64,000 bases of DNA from Amborella trichopoda. Lineage: Eukaryota > Streptophyta > Magnoliopsida > Amborellales > Amborellaceae. Below are positions 45,101 through 56,481 of the stretch, in pieces. Each line of letters begins with the position of its first letter. Within the stretch, counting starts at the first letter, position 1. The notes beneath the pieces were generated by a model. That model was not told the origin of the DNA. It saw nothing but the letters and a program-made list of their open reading frames with translations, and made no database searches. Made by a program: the position numbers and the translations under genes. The DNA lies in assembly GCF_000471905.2 (NCBI RefSeq), contig NW_006498233.1, forward strand, positions 2,840,658 to 2,904,657, in the 5' to 3' direction.

Positions 45101-45278
45101 CAACATTATTATGGGCTCAGCAAGCATGGGAGACAATTATCATTGTGGGTATAACAAATCATTGCCACTTGGCACACATTGTTTCTCTGCCTCCTTGTGC
45201 ACAACTACCTCACGCATTCCGCCTCGTGCACTCTGCCTCGCACACTTCCCCTCGCAAGTAATAATCTGGGTTGTAACA
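42138..45278 (-). mobile_element. 3' LTR of element E
   Basis: A full LTR of about 3.14 kb, starting TGTTACAACCC at 45,278. It matches 49,280-52,312 with roughly one difference per ten bases by eye. It contains a 22-bp repeat at 43,425-43,510 ('acagtatcagtatcacggagt') and two copies of a 59-bp unit at 43,107-43,190. A TATA-like TATTTAAATA lies at 44,992-45,001 on the minus strand. The left end is only defined to within a few bases. Confidence 0.85.
44992..45001 (-). promoter_or_regulatory. LTR TATA-like box, element E
   Basis: The palindromic TATTTAAATA lies about 280 bases from the LTR start. The 5' LTR has the mutated 'ctaattaaaa' in its place (52,236-52,246). Confidence 0.4.
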
Positions 45279-45307
45279 TCATCCCTCCCCCCCCCCCCCC
45301 CAAAAAA
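45279..45307 (-). promoter_or_regulatory. polypurine tract, element E
   Basis: On the minus strand a run of T and 15 G followed by AGGGATGA leads straight into the LTR start TGTTACAACC. This is the expected site for plus-strand priming. Confidence 0.75.
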
Positions 45308-45330
45308 GAGGGATTTTTTCCTCAAAATCG

Positions 45331-46830
45331 TTAATCGAATAAATGGGGGTACTTCTCCTGGATTTCATCATCTCGTTCCCATGTTGATTCTTCCTTTGAA
45401 TGATACTACCACAAAACCCAGATTGGGGGAATCTCTTTGTTGCGTAAAACTTGTACCCTTCTATCCAAAATCTCAATTGGTTGCTTAAAATAAGTTACGT
45501 CTTCCCTTATCGGCATCGGCTCATATCTCAAGACATGGGATGGATTGGGCTGATACTTTATTAATAATGAAACATGGTAAACATCATGAATATTAGCCAA
45601 CTCGAGCGGTAAGGCCAATCGATATGCCGCGACTCCAATTTGCTCTAATATTTCAAAGGGTCGATGAAGCACGGACTTAGCTTCCCTTTCTTATTGAACC
45701 TCATAATTCCCTTTATTGGTGACACTTTCAAATCCCCCACTTTAAATTCAAGGTCCCTTCGATGATTATCTGCACAACTCTTCTGTCGAATCTGAGCCGT
45801 TCTATGCCTTTCTTGAATTAGGGCGATCTTTTCTGATGTTACTTGAACAATTTTCGGTCCTAGCAGTCTCCTTTCACCGACTTCTTCCCAACACATTGGC
45901 AATCTACATTTCCTCCCATACAGAGCCTCAAAAGGTGCCATTTGAATACTGGCCTAGAAACTGTTGTTATGTGCAAACTCTATCAGAGGTAAGTGATCAT
46001 CCCATTTTCCTTTAAAGTTTGTAACACATTCTCTCGACATATCTTCTAAGGTCTGAATGGTGCTTTCTAGCAATCCATCGCTCTGGGGGGTAAAAAGCAG
46101 TATTAAAAGTGAGTCTCATCCCCAAGGTAGAATGCAGACTGTTCCAAAATATCTAGTAAATCTAGAGTCCCTGTCAGACACAATACTAATAGGTACCCAT
46201 GCAGCCTCAAAATTTCTTGACGTATAGGTGAGCTAGTTTATCCAGGGTATAGGTAGTGCAGACGGGTAAGAAATGTGCAGCCTTAGTTAATCGGTCCACA
46301 ATAACCCAAATGCTATAATGGCCAGCGCTTGATCTTGGCAACCCGAATACAAAATCCATAGTGATGTTCTCCCACTTCCATTTCGGTATAGGCAAAGGTT
46401 GTAATAGCCTAGTAGGTTTCTGGTGCTCTGCCTTTACTTGGTGACAGGTCAGTCATTTAGAAATAAATTGTGCCACATCCCTTTTCAAGTTATTCCACTA
46501 GAAATTATTCTTTAAATCCTGATAAATTTTTGTGCTTCCTGGGGTTACAGTATAACGGGAGTGGTGTGCTTCTTCTAAAATGACCCTCTTGATATCCTCA
46601 TCATTTGGGACACATACCCGTTCCTCATCATTTGGGACACATACCCGTTCCTCCTTTCTAACTTGCTTTAATTCTTCCAAGATTTTCACAAGCTGGGGGT
46701 CTGCCTCTTGGGCTACCCAAATTTGTTGGAAGAGTTGAGGTTCCACTCTTCTACTAGCAATTATTCTTGCCCCAAAACTGGAGGGTAAAGTCAGGCACCA
46801 CTTCACTGCGTATTTTATCAGTTTCATCTC
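45331..46830 (-). pseudogene. pol: integrase and chromodomain pseudogene, element E
   Basis: The N-terminal part 46,498-46,827 includes VILEEAHHSRYTVTPGSTKI (zinc-binding HH) and a 9-residue direct repeat ERVCVPNDE. The core is seen at 46,207-46,395 (WENITMDFVFGLPRSSAGHY, VDRLTKAAHFLPV). The C-terminal region 45,645-45,941 starts MAPFEALYGRKCRLP. The tail 45,406-45,672 has RPFEILEQIGVAAYRLALPL and IHDVYHVSLLIKY. After a TAG the chromodomain continues to 45,331 with HSKEESTWERDDEIQEKYPH. The chromodomain defines the chromovirus branch and helps target insertion to chromatin. The gene is broken in several places. Confidence 0.88.
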
Positions 46831-46849
46831 TCTCCCATCTAATGGGCTA

Positions 46850-47540
46850 CTGATATCAAGGGTTTCTGGCTTAAAGCGTCAGCCACCACATTTATTTTGT
46901 CAGGTTGGAAATTGAGAGTGCAGTCATAGTCATTTAGTAGGTCCATCCACCTTCTTTGTCTCATATTCAACTCCTTTTGAGAAAATAAATACTTGAGGCT
47001 CTTATGATCTGTGAATATCTTGAACTGGGTTCTATAGAGATAGTGTCTTCATACCTTTAAGGAAAATACCACGGCCGCGAGCTCTAAGTCATGTGTTGGG
47101 TAATTTTGCTCATGCAGCTTTAATTGTCTAGAGGCATAAGCTATAACTTTCTCGTGTTGCATTAACACACACCCCAATCCCTTATGGGAAGCATCAGTGT
47201 AGACCACAAAGCCTTCGTTTCCTTCGGATAAGGTTAGTATTGGTGCAGTAGTCAATCTTTTCTTTAGTTCTTGAAAACTCTTCCCACAGTCATTTGACCA
47301 AACAAATTTCACCTCCTTTTGGGTAAGGCGAGTCAGAGGAAGTGTTATCTTCGAGAAGCCTTCTTCAAATCTCCTATAGCATCCTGCCAAGCCCAGAAAA
47401 CTACGGACTTCCATCACATTTGTCGGCCTTCCCCACTTAATCACGGCTTCAATCTTATACGGGTCAACAACGACCACATCCTTAGAAACAACATGTCCGA
47501 GAAAGGTCACACTTGGAGGCCAGAACTCGCTTTTCCCCAA
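46850..47540 (-). pseudogene. pol: RNase H pseudogene, element E
   Basis: The frame 47,049-47,540 starts in the RT connection ([26 protein letters not shown]) and enters RNase H with [18 protein letters not shown] and [20 protein letters not shown]. After a stop it continues [20 protein letters not shown]. Only one RNase H is present, unlike the Tat elements. Confidence 0.87.
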
Positions 47541-47555
47541 CTTGGCATATAACCT

Positions 47556-48197
47556 TTATGTCTTCAAGGTTTGGAGAACCATCCTTAAATGTCGTTCATG
47601 CTCGTCTTGATTTCTTGAGTATACCGAGATGTAATCTATAAAGACTACTACAAAGTCATCCAGGAAGGGTCTAAAAACTCTATTCATCAGATCAATAAAA
47701 ATGGCCAGGGCATTAGTTAGTCCAAACGGCATTACTAAAAACTCATAATGACCATAGTGAGTTCTGAATGCGGTCTTAGGAACATCTCCCTCCTTTACTC
47801 GTAGCTGATGGTAACCTAACCGAACGTCAATCTTGAAAAATATGTGGGCCCATTGGAGTTGGTCGAAGAGACCATCAATCCTTAGCAAGGGGTACTTATT
47901 CTTCACAGTAACCTAGTTCAACTGCCGATAGTCTATACATAACCTCAAAGACGCATCTTTCTTTTTAACAAACAGAACCGGTGCACCCCAAGGTGACACA
48001 CTAGGTCGAATAAATTCCTTCTCCAACAACTCTTGTACTTGTTCTCTTAACTCCTTCAGTTCAGTTGGAGTCATTCTATAAGGGGATTTGGAGATGGGGG
48101 CAGTGTCAGGAACCACATCTATCTCAAATTTGATTTCTCTGACTAGAGGTAGAGAGGTTAACTCTTTAGGAAAGACCTCTGGATATTCTCTCACCAC
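47556..48197 (-). pseudogene. pol: reverse transcriptase pseudogene, element E
   Basis: Frames 47,913-48,197 and 47,556-47,906 are separated by one TAG (after CIDYRQLN). Residues include [40 protein letters not shown] and [20 protein letters not shown]. The catalytic FIDD box reads FIDYI, so the second aspartate is lost and the enzyme would be dead even without the stop. Confidence 0.9.
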
Positions 48198-48214
48198 CGG
48201 TATTTCTTCTAATT

Positions 48215-48568
48215 TAGATCTAGTCAGCCCGATTCTCCACTACGTAACCTAAATACCCAACACATCTTTTAGCCAATGGACGAGAAGCCTGAATAGCTGA
48301 AATAAAATGCAGAGGCGAAACATCCTTGACACCAATAAAGTTTAACTCAGGTTGGTTTGGGCGTCTAAGGGCTACAGTCTTATCATGACAATCAACAGTA
48401 GCATTGGTGCGTGGATAGCTAATCCATGCCCAAAGTAACATCAAAGTCTTGGATATCTAACTATATCAAATCTAAAAGAATTACATACTCTTCAAGAAAA
48501 ACCCCACAGTGTTTATAAATAGTATCAGTTTCTATATATTCCCCCATAAGTGTGCATACTACCAGTGT
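48215..48568 (-). pseudogene. protease region remnant, element E
   Basis: The segment between the zinc knuckles and RT has shifted frames with VTLGMD and the frame 48,220-48,444 (VDCHDKTVALRRPNQPELNF, LHFISAIQASRPLAKRC), as in Tekay-type elements. The expected DSGA(T/S)HSF active site is seen only as SGHKSSHSF near 48,640, without the catalytic aspartate in place. Confidence 0.65.
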
Positions 48569-49162
48569 CTAATCAAGAAGTGAGGGTCTAACATTTATAT
48601 GGTATGCAAAGTGTGGCGCAACAAAAGAGTGAGAAGATTTGTGACCACTTAAAATTCCAGCTCCTTTACCACAAACAGAGAGCTTACCTTGGAGCTCTGA
48701 GGTAGAAGCCTTAGTTCCTGGTTCCATGAGTGGAGTTTCCAGTCCTTGAGTCTTTGGTTGATTTTCGGGCTCGATCATGGGGCATTTCTTGACTAGGTGG
48801 CAAGGCCTACCACATCGATAACATGCTTTCAGCTTCTTATGGCACTCTACCACGGAGTGGTTGGTCTTCCCACAATATGTGCATGTTAGGCGTTGATTTT
48901 CCTTCACCTAGCCTCGGGGAGTCTTTTGGGTTTTTACTGCACTCTGTTGAGCCCTATGCTTAAAACCTCTACGAGGGGGCATCCAAACCTTCCTCCGAAA
49001 ACGTCTAGATGCTGAGGACCTTAGCTTACTTTCTATTCCCAGTCAGAATTCTTCACAATCTTCCATAACCTGGTTCACAATCCTTAGCATCCTAATGGTC
49101 TCTTCGAAGGCCTCAGGGTTCCCATTTTCTGCGCTTGAACCGCTGGCATTAGTTCTCGGCAT
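48569..49162 (-). pseudogene. gag: gag remnant with two zinc knuckles, capsid missing, element E
   Basis: An ATG at 49,162 starts a short frame (MPRTNASGSSAENGNPEAFE) that stops after about 40 codons. A basic stretch (RFRRKVWMPPRRGFKH) and two CCHC-type knuckles then follow (CTYCGKTNHSVVECHKKL and CYRCGRPCHLVKKCPM, in 48,780-48,900). The capsid, normally some 250-300 residues, is absent, so gag has a large internal deletion. Confidence 0.75.
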
Positions 49163-49266
49163 CTTGTCCTAAGACAGAGACTCCCAGATACTAGTTACTA
49201 GTTTATTCAAACCATCCTAAAGATACTTCTAAGACTCTCTAGACCAAGAATGCTATCCTGGCTGTT

Positions 49267-49275
49267 CTGATACCA
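49267..49275 (-). promoter_or_regulatory. primer binding site, tRNA-iMet, element E
   Basis: The minus strand reads TGGTATCAGAACAGC, matching the common TGGTATCAGAGC site except for one base. It lies just inside the 5' LTR end. Confidence 0.75.
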
Positions 49276-49279
49276 TACC

Positions 49280-52200
49280 TTTCCGAACCCCACTCCCTGA
49301 TCCCTCGCCGTACCCATAACGAAGGGTGACAGATTGCGGGATCGCGAACATAGAGGTGGCGTACGTCACTCAGGTGGGAGTGGCATCAACAAGTATTAAA
49401 AGTACGAAATCAAAGCAAACCATGAAAGAAGATAAAACTCATATACCAAGTGACAGAAAACATAATAAATTTAAACCATTAACTTCATTCTTCTCCAAAA
49501 ATCCTTTATAATAAGGTTCAAGGCTTGCAAGCCTTACATTCATCTCAAAAATATTACATCAAAAAGAACAACACTTTGTAACACCACCGGACACCTACAA
49601 AGTCAAGAAGAGAATTCTGAAGCAGCTTGAACTCCAAACACCTGCTATCACCGATCCGTTACTCGCCGCACGCGATCAGATACTAATGCTCAACACAAAT
49701 GAAGTAAGCAGAGTGAGCAATAAGCTCAGTAAGTAGATCACTGCGCTTACATTCCAGACTATCAGTAAGTACATAATTACATGTCTATGATTTGTCAGAA
49801 TTCACATTTGTTTCACAAAATGTGATCACACGTCAAAGTATACATAAGTGTTGTACAAATACATTCATATGTTCATACATAATACAGAATTGAAATAAAC
49901 AGAACAAAAACACGTTACTCCTGAAGTACAAGCCCTATTCATTAGGCCAAGCCAATCCCATTGCTTAAGAATTCTACCATTACTCAGGAGGGAAGACAAT
50001 GACAAGCGAACAATACTTCGTAATGTCTTCACATAAACACACACAGTCCCCAGCATGCTTTGGGGTTTTTGATAGGCTGCGGGCTTGCAACAAACTGCCC
50101 TCTTACTCTCTCACCACTAGAGGACATTACCATACCAAAGGGGTCCCGATGGATAGTGCCCAGAAATCTTGGGGGGTGCGACCCTCCCAAGTACAATCAG
50201 AGCTTAGCTCCTTCCTATCATCAGGAGCCAGGGAAGGATCATGTCACAAGTCCATGCTCACACTTGCAGAGTCTGACAGAATATCACATATATATCATTG
50301 TGTGGCAAGTCCATGCTCACACATACAGAGTCTGACATAATATCACATATATATCATTATGCGGCAAGTCCATGCTCACACATACAAAATCAGAGAGCTC
50401 ACTACCAGTGGGGGATGCATTGTTTAGCAGTCAGAAATCAGAATTCATATAACAAAATCAGATAGTATAAGTGTAACAGAAATCACAATATTCATATAAC
50501 AGAATCAGCCAGTGGACTACCAATGGGGAACCCATTGCGTAGTGTTCATATAGCGGAATCTGACAGTATCAATATCACAAAATGGCTATGTTAGTATCAA
50601 AGAATAAAAATTTCAGCAGCATAGACCAATAGTATCAGTATCACAGAGTGACAGTATCAATATCACGGAGTAATAGCATTAGTATCACAGAGTAACAGTA
50701 TCAGTTACACATGATAGCATTTCTTATAGGTTCAAACAGTGATATCCTATCAAAAGGGACATACCTTTTAATTCGTTTGGAACTTAAAGATAGTTACAGA
50801 AAATATTTTATGCTAGACACAGCTATCTTCCAAATAGGGTTAGTTTGAAAGCAATTGGACCTTATTTGGCCCTTCAAAAGTGCTCAAGAGCAGAGACTCA
50901 TCCTCTGAAATCTGTTGTGAAGTAAAGACAGTGACATGTCTTCGAAATTTTGTCCATAACTTAAAATCAAGAAGGAATTTTGAAAAGTGCTCAACATGTG
51001 AATTGAAGCTAACTCATAAACCGTTCAAATGGAGGTGGCTTGGAATAAAATTTATACCTTTGGTTCAGTCAAACGCAGTGACATCAGAGGCATTAAATCT
51101 TTGATCTCACCATGATTGTCCACAGTGATATGTTTTAGTAAAATGATAAATAACTTTCAATATAAGAGGAATTTCAAAATGATTTCTACATGAACATTTT
51201 AACCTACTCAGATATATTTCAAAAGGCTATGGTTTGATAGAAAGTATATTTCGTTTGGTTGGTGAAAACTAGTGATCACAGCAGGGTTGGTGCAAAATCC
51301 CAAAAAACAATCAAACAGTGACCTATCGTAGTTTTTGAAACATATCTTCATTTTTGCAAGGAATTTCGATAGGGACCAAACACAGACATTTTACTAGACT
51401 TGTATATATTTCCAATGGTAGTATCTTTGTATCATTTGGACTTCAATAAGTTAGGCAAAGTCTCAGTACAACAGAAGTAACATTTCTAGAAATTGCCATA
51501 GTATGCTAACAGTGACATATATACACATTTCCTATCATATCTTCCAATTCATCAAGAATCTCTATATATATATGAATAAAAAAGAAACTAAACTCATAGA
51601 TCTTTCCAATGGTGGTGATTTGAGGATATTCTGAGATCATTTGATGGGCCAACCAGGTGTTACAAAAATATGAACAGTCTCTGGATTTTCACAGTCCAGC
51701 CATGACATGCATCAAGGATCACTCTGCAACTTATAAATTATGCAAGGTAACAAATGAGACAAAAACCAGTGTAAACTAGACTCACAAGAGCAATAAACCA
51801 CAAATTTTCAAACTCAACTGATATCACAGTAGTGCCTAACATGATACGCAAAGAAGGACTAAATTCCCAAAAAACCTGAGGACAACAACACACATACAAC
51901 TCTATTCTTCTAACACAGTTCCTATGCAATATCAAGTCAAAAATCATGCTTGAAATATTGATTCAATTCATTCACCATTTAACTTTATTCATGCTTTAAT
52001 TCATTCACCATTTAACTTTATTCACCATTTAACTTTATTCATGCTTTAATTCATGCCTCATACAACCTGGTGCAAGGGGGTAGAGATCCACTTACTTCAC
52101 AAGAACTCCAAGTTTACCCTCCACCTAGCTCCTCTTTAAAGGTCAAGCTCCCAAAGCTTGAAGCTTTAAGTGTTCTAGAGAGGGAGAGGGAGCAAAACTT

Positions 52201-52312
52201 GGGAGTGAGAGGGGACCAAAGCTCTTGAGATAGATGGGAAGGGTTCTAATTAAAAAAAGAGGAAAGGGCAGCATCAGACAAGTGCCATTCATGCAAAACT
52301 AAAGGACATGCA
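49280..52312 (-). mobile_element. 5' LTR of element E (head missing)
   Basis: It matches the 3' LTR from its inner end to 45,056, then stops in 'aaaggacatgca' at 52,312 and passes into B gag. It has three copies of the 59-bp unit (50,251, 50,310, 50,370) where the 3' LTR has two, and an extra 'caccatttaactttatt' repeat at 51,970-52,040. Confidence 0.85.
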
Positions 52313-54300
52313 CTGAGTTTGGAGGAAGCCGAGCATACAACTAAAAAACCGGGCCTTCAAGGGTTCCAACAAACTGCCGGAGAAAGGAGTCTCCCATCAA
52401 CCATTACCTCTCGACATGCTGCTTGAAAGTGGGTGATATGCAGATGCGGGGATGTGGTTCCATTGAACAGGGGAAACTTCCCTTTCTTATAGTCTGAGGG
52501 AAATGGCACCTGATCAATGTAAGAGGGATACGGCTTTTGGTAAAGCATTGCTCCCTGTATACCTAGGATCTACCGGTTGTTTAAGTTATGAGTTACCATA
52601 GCATCAATGTCTGCCTATGAGACGGGGTGAGGGGCAGAAATGTCCTGTGAGGCAGAAGGAGGAGGCTGCCTTGGAGGCGCATCATCTGAATGATGGGAGT
52701 TGACCTAGTGGTTAGTTGAGTGTCGCACGGCATCTATATGATCAATCTTCTCCATCATTACGCGTACCATGTCTTCGAACCTGTTGATACGCTCCTCCTG
52801 AGAGTCGCCAGGCTTGTTTACAACCATTACACTAACCATTTCTCCAAGAGGTTAGCCTTAATTTCAGTTGAGGGCTTCTCGGCTTGATGGGCTGCATGTG
52901 GCAGATCAGTCAAGAAGGGGTCAGCATGCTCTGACTGGACTCGAGTCTTGTATGCTGACCGCATGAGAACTGGTTCTCGATGGTCTTGGGACCGTGGCTA
53001 TTGAGTGGCTAGATTACCCTCTACGACACTAACCATAGTGCAGGGTTCATGGACTTCTTCTTTAGGCTTTGTCATCTGAAGAGGGTAGAAGGGACTCAGA
53101 CAAAGGGGGTCATCAGAGCTGGATGCCCCAACCGTCTTGGTTGCTTTCCAAGTCAAAATTTTCAGACCCCTATCGCGTTTAGCTTTGAGGTTTTGATGGA
53201 CCTCATGCCAGAACTGCGATCGAGTCTACGGCTGGTCAGCTTTTCTTACGTAGGAAAGAGTTGTTTCCATTAGGTGAAGCAACGGGTGTGGGCTAGGAAC
53301 TGGGGTCATCCTACGCCAGGGAGGATGAAGATGGTGATCTCCCATCAGGTCTTTACCTCAAGCTCTCTTATGGGCTCTAGTGACATGACCAAGATGATGG
53401 GGTTGGATCAAGATGGTACTCTTGGGAAGGTCTTCGAGTACCAGGGCTCGACGTGCTTGCCCAAAAGAGGAGGGATAGGCAAAAGACGGGTTGAGTCATG
53501 AAGATGCCCGAGTCTGTAGCGAGGGGTTGCCTGTGATGGCGACGTGTGTGTCCCCTTGAAGAAGGATCACGGGTGACTTGGGGGTCAACCTGGGCTCGAG
53601 CAAGTGGTCTGGCCCTAGGAGGTCGAGAACTGCAAGCAGGTGTCTACAAGAGAACAGGTGAAAGTCTGCTCCTTATAGGGTGCACTAGTGTGTGCTAAGT
53701 GGGAGGACGAAGGAGTCGTCTTTCGTGAGCTTGGGTTGGCGCAGCAATGGCGTAGCCCTGAGCAGTGGGATGCACATGCATAACATGTGCAGGACCTGGC
53801 CTTAGAAGGCCTGGTCCTGGACGTTGACTCAAGGTAACATAAGGATTGCCTCGAGATGTGGCTCGAGTGGATAACCCATGAGCCTTATGGTGTGTGCGAG
53901 ATGTAAAGGTCCCAGGGTCTCCACCTCTATGAGTCGAGCCTCTACGAGTAGAGACTCATGATGGTGCAGGAATGTGGGGGGAGGCCTTACAGCGACCCAC
54001 AGAAGTAACGACAACTTGCTTGCCTTTTGTAAAAAGGGACTGGGCAGCCTTTCGGCATACCTCGGCAATATGACCAACAACTGACTTGCCGGTGGCAGGG
54101 TGCATGCTGCGAGTGGCAACAGATGTGCTACCAATGTTGGGTGCCTTCGCAGAAGTTCCACCAGAGTTAGGAGATGGGGAGTTAGGGACTTTTAAATCGC
54201 TCCTCACGCCTACACAGGTTAAGACTTGGGAGCTAGACAATGGGTCTTTGCTCAGAAGGAAGGTTGGGAACGAAGTTCAAGGAACTTGTTTTTAGGGGAC
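52313..54300 (-). pseudogene. gag: gag pseudogene, element B (C-terminal part lost)
   Basis: The N-terminal frame 53,956-54,240 (open further upstream) has DLKVPNSPSPNSGGTSAKAP and MHPATGKSVVGHIAEVCRK, as in A and G. A coiled-coil-like segment near 52,740-52,790 encodes MVRVMMEKIDHIDAV. The capsid start 52,357-52,548 has YQKPYPSYIDQVPFPSDY and HITHFQAACREVMVDGRLL. It then ends at the E junction (52,312), so the rest of gag, the protease and the RT N-terminus, about 2 kb by comparison with A 22,100-24,170, are missing. Confidence 0.8.
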
Positions 54301-54435
54301 GCTCACGAATGCAGGGATCAAAAAATCCCCAATCCGGATAAATGAGTTAAGAAACCCAGCAGCCATGTGGTATGTGAAAATAGAAAAACAAAGGAGAAAC
54401 TAGCGAAACAAGAACGATCCGACGAAAGGGTAGTA

Positions 54436-54455
54436 AGTCCCAAGTGGAGTCGCCA
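54436..54455 (-). promoter_or_regulatory. primer binding site, tRNA-Arg, element B
   Basis: The plus strand reads AGTCCCAAGTGGAGTCGCCA, the 3' end expected of a tRNA-Arg with CCA, so the minus strand starts TGGCGACTCCACTTGGGACT. It lies 3 bases inside the LTR end at 54,459. Use of tRNA-Arg is known for Ogre elements. Confidence 0.75.
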
Positions 54456-55379
54456 AGCTAGTTAGGTGCCTTGATCTCACCCTCCCGATCTAGATGATTT
54501 GGCGGCATGCATCTCAGGTTTCGGGGGAACCTGAGACTTTGAGATCGCTCTCTCGTGAACCTCGCTCAAGAGCGAGGGTAGGTATACCAACTGATGAGAG
54601 AGGAATTTAAGGTGGGTTTGAGACTTACTCGGGCTAGCTCGTGTGAGCTCCCTCTTAGGTTACGAAGAAAGCCCCCCAGTAGTAGAACTGGTTCGAAATC
54701 GTCTCCTTTGGCTTGTAATCTCGTGTTTCTGCAATCACACACACATGGTTAATTTACAAGACAAATGGGTCAAGTGACCCCTCCTTGCCTTTGGGCAAAT
54801 GTACATAGGCCTGCACATTCAAAAGAAGAAAAAGGGTAAGAGAATAGATGAAAGACGAAGAAAGAGACAGAATAGTGGAATAGGGAAGATAGGAATTTGA
54901 CTAGGTGGCTAGACTAACACAGTAGCTAGACTAACAAGTGATTGACCTCACATGGTAGTAAGACGGGTACGGTAACTAGACCAACAATGACAATACTACT
55001 AGACAATAGAACAATCGTCGACTGGTCTGGCACGATGGCTAGCCTATCGTGGCAGTAAGGCGGGCACGGTGACTAAAATCGACACAGCAACAGTACTGCT
55101 AGACGATGAGACTACCATGGCAGTGCTTGACTTAGCCTACCTTGATCAAACGAGAGGGAAACAAGACAAGAGAGAAAAGAAAGAGAGCGAGAAAAGCATG
55201 CACAGTACTACCAATGTCGTGCATGTGAGAAAAAGAAAGGAAAGAGAGAGAGAGGAAAATAAGAAGAAAGGAGCATTAAGAAAGAAGAGGAAGGGGGAAT
55301 AAAAAAGAAAGAAGGGAGAGGAGGAAGAGGGAAGAAGAGAGAGAAATGAGAGAAAGGGAATGTGGACGGTGATACCAAC

Positions 55380-56000
55380 CATGATAGAGGATTGAGAACA
55401 GAGAGAGGACATGGGCAGTGATGTACATCCGCCGTCCATGACAAAAGAGAGAAGAGAGAGAAAACATGGACGGTGATGAACATCTATCATCCATGATAGA
55501 GGAATCAGAGGAGAGAGAGGACATGGATGGTGATGAACATCCGCCGTCCATGACATAGGTGTTAGAAGAGAGAGAAGACATGGACGACGATGAGCTTCCG
55601 CCATCCATGACAGATGAGTTAGAAGAGAGAGAAGACATGGACGGCAATGAGCTTCCACCGTCCATGACAGACAAGTTAGAAGAGAGAGAAGACATGGACG
55701 GCAATGAGCTTCTGTCATCCATGACAGAGGAGTTAGAAGAGAAGAACACATGGACATTGATGAGCTCTGCGTCCATGGCACAGGGGAAAAAGAGTGAAAA
55801 AACATGGACGGCAATGAGCATCCACCATCCGTGACACAAGAATTAAAAGAGAGAGAAAACATGGACGAAGATGAGCTTCCATCGTCCATGGCCCAAGGGA
55901 ATAAGAAAGAGAAAACATGAACAACGATGAGCTTCTGCCGTCCATGACACAAGAATTAGAAAAGAGAGAAAACATGGACGGCGATGAGCTTCCACCATTC
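55380..56000 (-). repeat. 57-bp U5 hairpin array in B 5' LTR
   Basis: The phrase 'gttagaagag' recurs at 55,561, 55,618, 55,675 and 55,732, exactly 57 apart. Each unit holds CATGGACGG, a 13-base loop, then CCGTCCATG. Open frames up to 268 codons (55,146-55,952) come from the 19-codon periodicity. Confidence 0.88.
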
Positions 56001-56474
56001 ATGACACAGTGAAATAAGATGAACTTTGACAAAGGCTCGACCTACCACTCGAGTTAAGGCTCGGCCCACTATCTATGCCCCAAGAGTAGGAGGACATCAC
56101 ACCTGGTAATAGGCTCCACCATGCATAATCAGAAAAGAAAGAGAGAGAAACAGAGAGAAAAAGAGAAAACAGATAGAAGAGAGAGAAGGAAAGTGAATAA
56201 TGAAGATAAGAGAAGAAAAAGGAAAGAGAGATATAGATGAAAAGAGAGAGAACAAGAGAGATAGAGATAGAGAGAGAAAGATATAGAAGAGAAGTGAGAG
56301 AAAGAGAGAGATGAGAGGAGGAGAGAGAAATTTACCTTCACTAAAGTTATCGAACCTTTTTCTCTCTCCTCTCTCTCTCCAAGACGTACGCACAATTACA
56401 ACGTGAAAACTCTCAAATTTTATTGATGAGTAGTGAAAAATCACGTGTCTTGTAATAATTGTTTTTATCAAGTA

Positions 56475-56481
56475 CTTATAG
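56475..56481 (-). promoter_or_regulatory. LTR TATA box, element B
   Basis: The minus strand reads CTATAAG in 'gcccaattctataagtac', aligned with A's 'gcccaattctatataatc'. AATAAA follows about 55 bases on. Confidence 0.55.

Larger units (their letters stand above)
42138..52312 (-). mobile_element. element E, Tekay/Del-type chromovirus (degenerate)
   Basis: A 10.2-kb minus-strand Ty3-gypsy element: 3' LTR 42,138-45,278, polypurine tract, pol with C-terminal chromodomain, zinc knuckles, a short gag remnant, tRNA-iMet primer site (49,267-49,275) and 5' LTR from about 49,280 to 52,312. The 5' LTR lacks the first 222 bases of the 3' LTR. It sits inside element B between gag and pol and is transcribed in the same direction as B. 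Confidence 0.88.

Noticed and set aside
45286..45301. Poly-C run as a sequencing artefact
   Set aside because: It lies exactly where the polypurine tract of E should be. The exact length may still be unreliable.
54436..54455. tRNA-Arg gene fragment
   Set aside because: Only the 3' end complement is present, next to an LTR end, as expected of a primer binding site; no cloverleaf is present.
55146..55952. 268-codon open frame, Ser/Leu rich
   Set aside because: It is the translation of the 57-bp array and adjoining GA-rich DNA. A 19-codon period keeps several frames open on both strands; it lacks protein-like conservation.
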